NCBI RefSeq assembly: GCF_937997465.1
Contig: NZ_CALKTQ010000206.1
Span: 1 to 16,992 of the forward strand
Reading direction: 5' to 3'
Source: an uncultured Campylobacter sp.
GTDB taxonomy: Bacteria; Campylobacterota; Campylobacteria; Campylobacterales; Campylobacteraceae
DNA length: 16,992 bases
Each line of letters begins with the position of its first letter. The stretch's first letter is position 1. This document shows positions 16,049 through 16,992 of this stretch, piece after piece. The translations under genes and the position numbers were made by a program. The notes below the pieces were generated by a model that saw nothing but the letters and a program-made list of their open reading frames with translations, was not told the origin of the DNA and made no database searches.

Positions 16049-16057
16049 TGCTAAAAT
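16049..16057 (+). promoter_or_regulatory. Extended -10 promoter of the retron-like cassette
   Basis: TGCTAAAAT reads as TGn plus TAAAAT, an extended -10. The expected start of transcription, 6-8 bases after the box, falls at 16063-16065, exactly where the 5' arm of the long inverted repeat begins. That agreement raises confidence in both calls. Confidence 0.55.
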
Positions 16058-16063
16058 TATAAA

Positions 16064-16156
16064 AGGGTATGGAAAAATAATTTGGAATGCGAATCGTATT
16101 CGATGGTAAGTCAATTACAATCTAATCCTATTTATTCCATACCCCCTTTCGTTTTT
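16064..16156 (+). ncRNA. Compact structured RNA upstream of the reverse transcriptase (candidate retron msr/msd RNA)
   Basis: A long-range inverted repeat closes the element: GGGTATGGAA (16065-16074) pairs with TTCCATACCC (16135-16144). The stem continues inward as AAATA (16075-16079) with TATTT (16129-16133) past one bulged A, and outward as AAA with TTT past two extra C bases. This is the a1/a2 arrangement expected of retron RNAs. Inside lie a 7-bp hairpin with one G:U pair (16085-16091 with 16095-16101, loop AAT) and a weak 4-bp one (16106-16109 with 16115-16118). T-rich DNA (TTTCGTTTTT, 16147-16156) follows the stem and may end the RNA. The enclosed region is only 49 bases, well below usual retron RNAs, and no long msd hairpin is visible. 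The first G after the stem (16084/16085) is a possible priming G; that is speculative. Confidence 0.6.
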
Positions 16157-16159
16157 AGG
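16157..16159 (+). promoter_or_regulatory. Ribosome-binding site supporting the TTG start of the reverse transcriptase
   Basis: AGG stands 7 bases before the TTG at 16167, just beyond the structured RNA. The frame is open from 16110, but it has no ATG before residue 26, and the alternative ATG at 16242 would remove the conserved N-terminal helix. Confidence 0.45.
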
Positions 16160-16166
16160 TATACAC

Positions 16167-16992
16167 TTGGACATAAGAAAACTAAATTCACTAGAAGCTA
16201 TAGCAAAAAGTTTTAATACCAATATTGGCTTTCTGGGATTTATGAAAGAGCCAGACAACACAAAAACTCAAAGTGATTATTTTAAGCTACTAAAGCTAAA
16301 GAAAAAGAACAAAAAATTTTCAACAAGCTTTAGAGAAGTATTAAAAATTAATGAACCTTTTAATGTTTTTTATAAAGAATTGCTAAATGAGTTAGAAAAA
16401 ATTATATACAGCGATTATGACAAGTATATTTCACAATATGCACATGGTTTTTTAAGGGGTAAAAATACAGTATCAAATTCAAAAGAGCATCTTAATAAAT
16501 ATTACCTATATAAATTTGATATTGAAGACTTTTTTATATCAATTAAAAAAGAAAGTATTGAAAATATTTTTATTAAGATTGGCTACGAAAAGCAAGCTGC
16601 CGAACTATTTTCAAATCTATGCACATATAATAATGCATTAAAAGAAGGCTTAAATACAAGTCCGTTATTAGCAAATTTATTTTGCTATGAATTGGATGCA
16701 GACATAATATCCTCGATAGCTAAAAATGTTGTTTATACTAGATACGGGGACGACATTACTTTTTCTTCAGATGAAAATAATTTTATAAAAGCAGATGATT
16801 TGCAAAAAATACTAAACAAATATAATCTTAAGCTAAACAAACAAAAAACTTTATTTGCAATACAAGGGCAACCACAATATGTTACTGGACTAAGTATCTC
16901 AAACAGAGAATATCCAAGAGTGCCCAAAAGACTAAAAAGAAAAGTTAGACAAAAATTATATTATATGAATAAATTTTTTGGGAGTAATTCAG
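16167..16992 (+). CDS. Retron-type reverse transcriptase (3' end cut by window edge)
   Basis: Hand translation gives 275 residues and runs off the right edge; retron RTs are usually about 300-330 residues, so a short C-terminal piece is missing. Motifs in order: HGFLRG (from 93), NSKEH at 104-108 in place of the retron NAxxH, FDIEDFF at 117-123 (catalytic Asp118), LKEGLNTSP at 158-166 in place of LPQGAPTSP, YTRYGDDITFS with YGDD at 193-196 (catalytic Asp195 and Asp196), and VTGL at 239-242. The TTG start at 16167 is chosen for its AGG site and because it yields the usual N-terminal LEAIAKSF helix. The gene follows the structured RNA by about ten bases. Base composition is very low in G+C: two sampled 60-base lines hold 12 and 17 G+C, against 33 in a pyrC line, which points to transfer. 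Group II intron, DGR and Abi-type RTs fit the motifs less well. Confidence 0.85.
   Translation, partial: MDIRKLNSLEAIAKSFNTNIGFLGFMKEPDNTKTQSDYFKLLKLKKKNKKFSTSFREVLKINEPFNVFYKELLNELEKIIYSDYDKYISQYAHGFLRGKNTVSNSKEHLNKYYLYKFDIEDFFISIKKESIENIFIKIGYEKQAAELFSNLCTYNNALKEGLNTSPLLANLFCYELDADIISSIAKNVVYTRYGDDITFSSDENNFIKADDLQKILNKYNLKLNKQKTLFAIQGQPQYVTGLSISNREYPRVPKRLKRKVRQKLYYMNKFFGSNS

Noticed and set aside
16065..16144. Terminal inverted repeats of an insertion sequence
   Set aside because: The arms are only 60 bases apart with no transposase between them, and the start of the repeat coincides with a predicted transcription start, so an RNA stem is the better reading.
16167..16992. Group II intron, CRISPR-linked or DGR reverse transcriptase
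   Set aside because: No intron domains V/VI, no CRISPR repeats and no template/variable repeat pair are seen in the window. The VTGL and NxxxH motifs and the upstream RNA fit a retron better, although sequence beyond the edge could still change this.

Overview
The window looks like chromosomal DNA from a Campylobacter of the oral concisus/curvus/rectus/showae type. The evidence is the gene content (class II DAHP synthase, an FqrB-type flavodoxin reductase, trpC next to a HIT protein, and an nhaC / ydfG-like / ankyrin neighbourhood), the very frequent word AAATTT in spacers, and a moderate G+C core. The species call is inference, and no rRNA or tRNA gene was found to fix it.

Minus strand, bases 1-12212. 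The left edge cuts an NhaC-type Na+/H+ antiporter gene. A 465-base gene-free spacer follows, then a two-gene unit (ankyrin-repeat exported protein followed by a YdfG-like dehydrogenase). Next is a very tight seven-gene operon read from 10636 down to 4113: FqrB-type flavodoxin reductase, coiled-coil envelope protein, TrmN6-like tRNA methyltransferase, YkgJ-type cysteine-cluster protein, exported TPR protein, trpC and a HIT protein. Neighbouring genes in it overlap or lie 1-2 bases apart. Class II DAHP synthase, the entry enzyme of the shikimate pathway, is a separate gene upstream of that operon.

Plus strand, bases 12376-16031. rarD (EamA permease), a small membrane-anchored protein of unknown function, then pyrB and pyrC with an ATGA overlap. 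PyrB and PyrC catalyse steps two and three of pyrimidine synthesis.

Bases 16032-16992 differ sharply: base composition drops to roughly 20-28% G+C in sampled lines. Here an extended -10 promoter precedes a compact structured RNA (about 16064-16156) closed by a long inverted repeat. A TTG-started reverse transcriptase gene follows directly and runs off the right edge. RT motifs (FDIEDFF, YGDD, VTGL, and NSKEH in place of NAxxH) and the ncRNA-then-RT layout mark this as a retron or retron-like defence cassette. The RNA is unusually short and has no obvious long msd hairpin, so this is the most interesting part of the window. Any effector gene would lie beyond the right edge.
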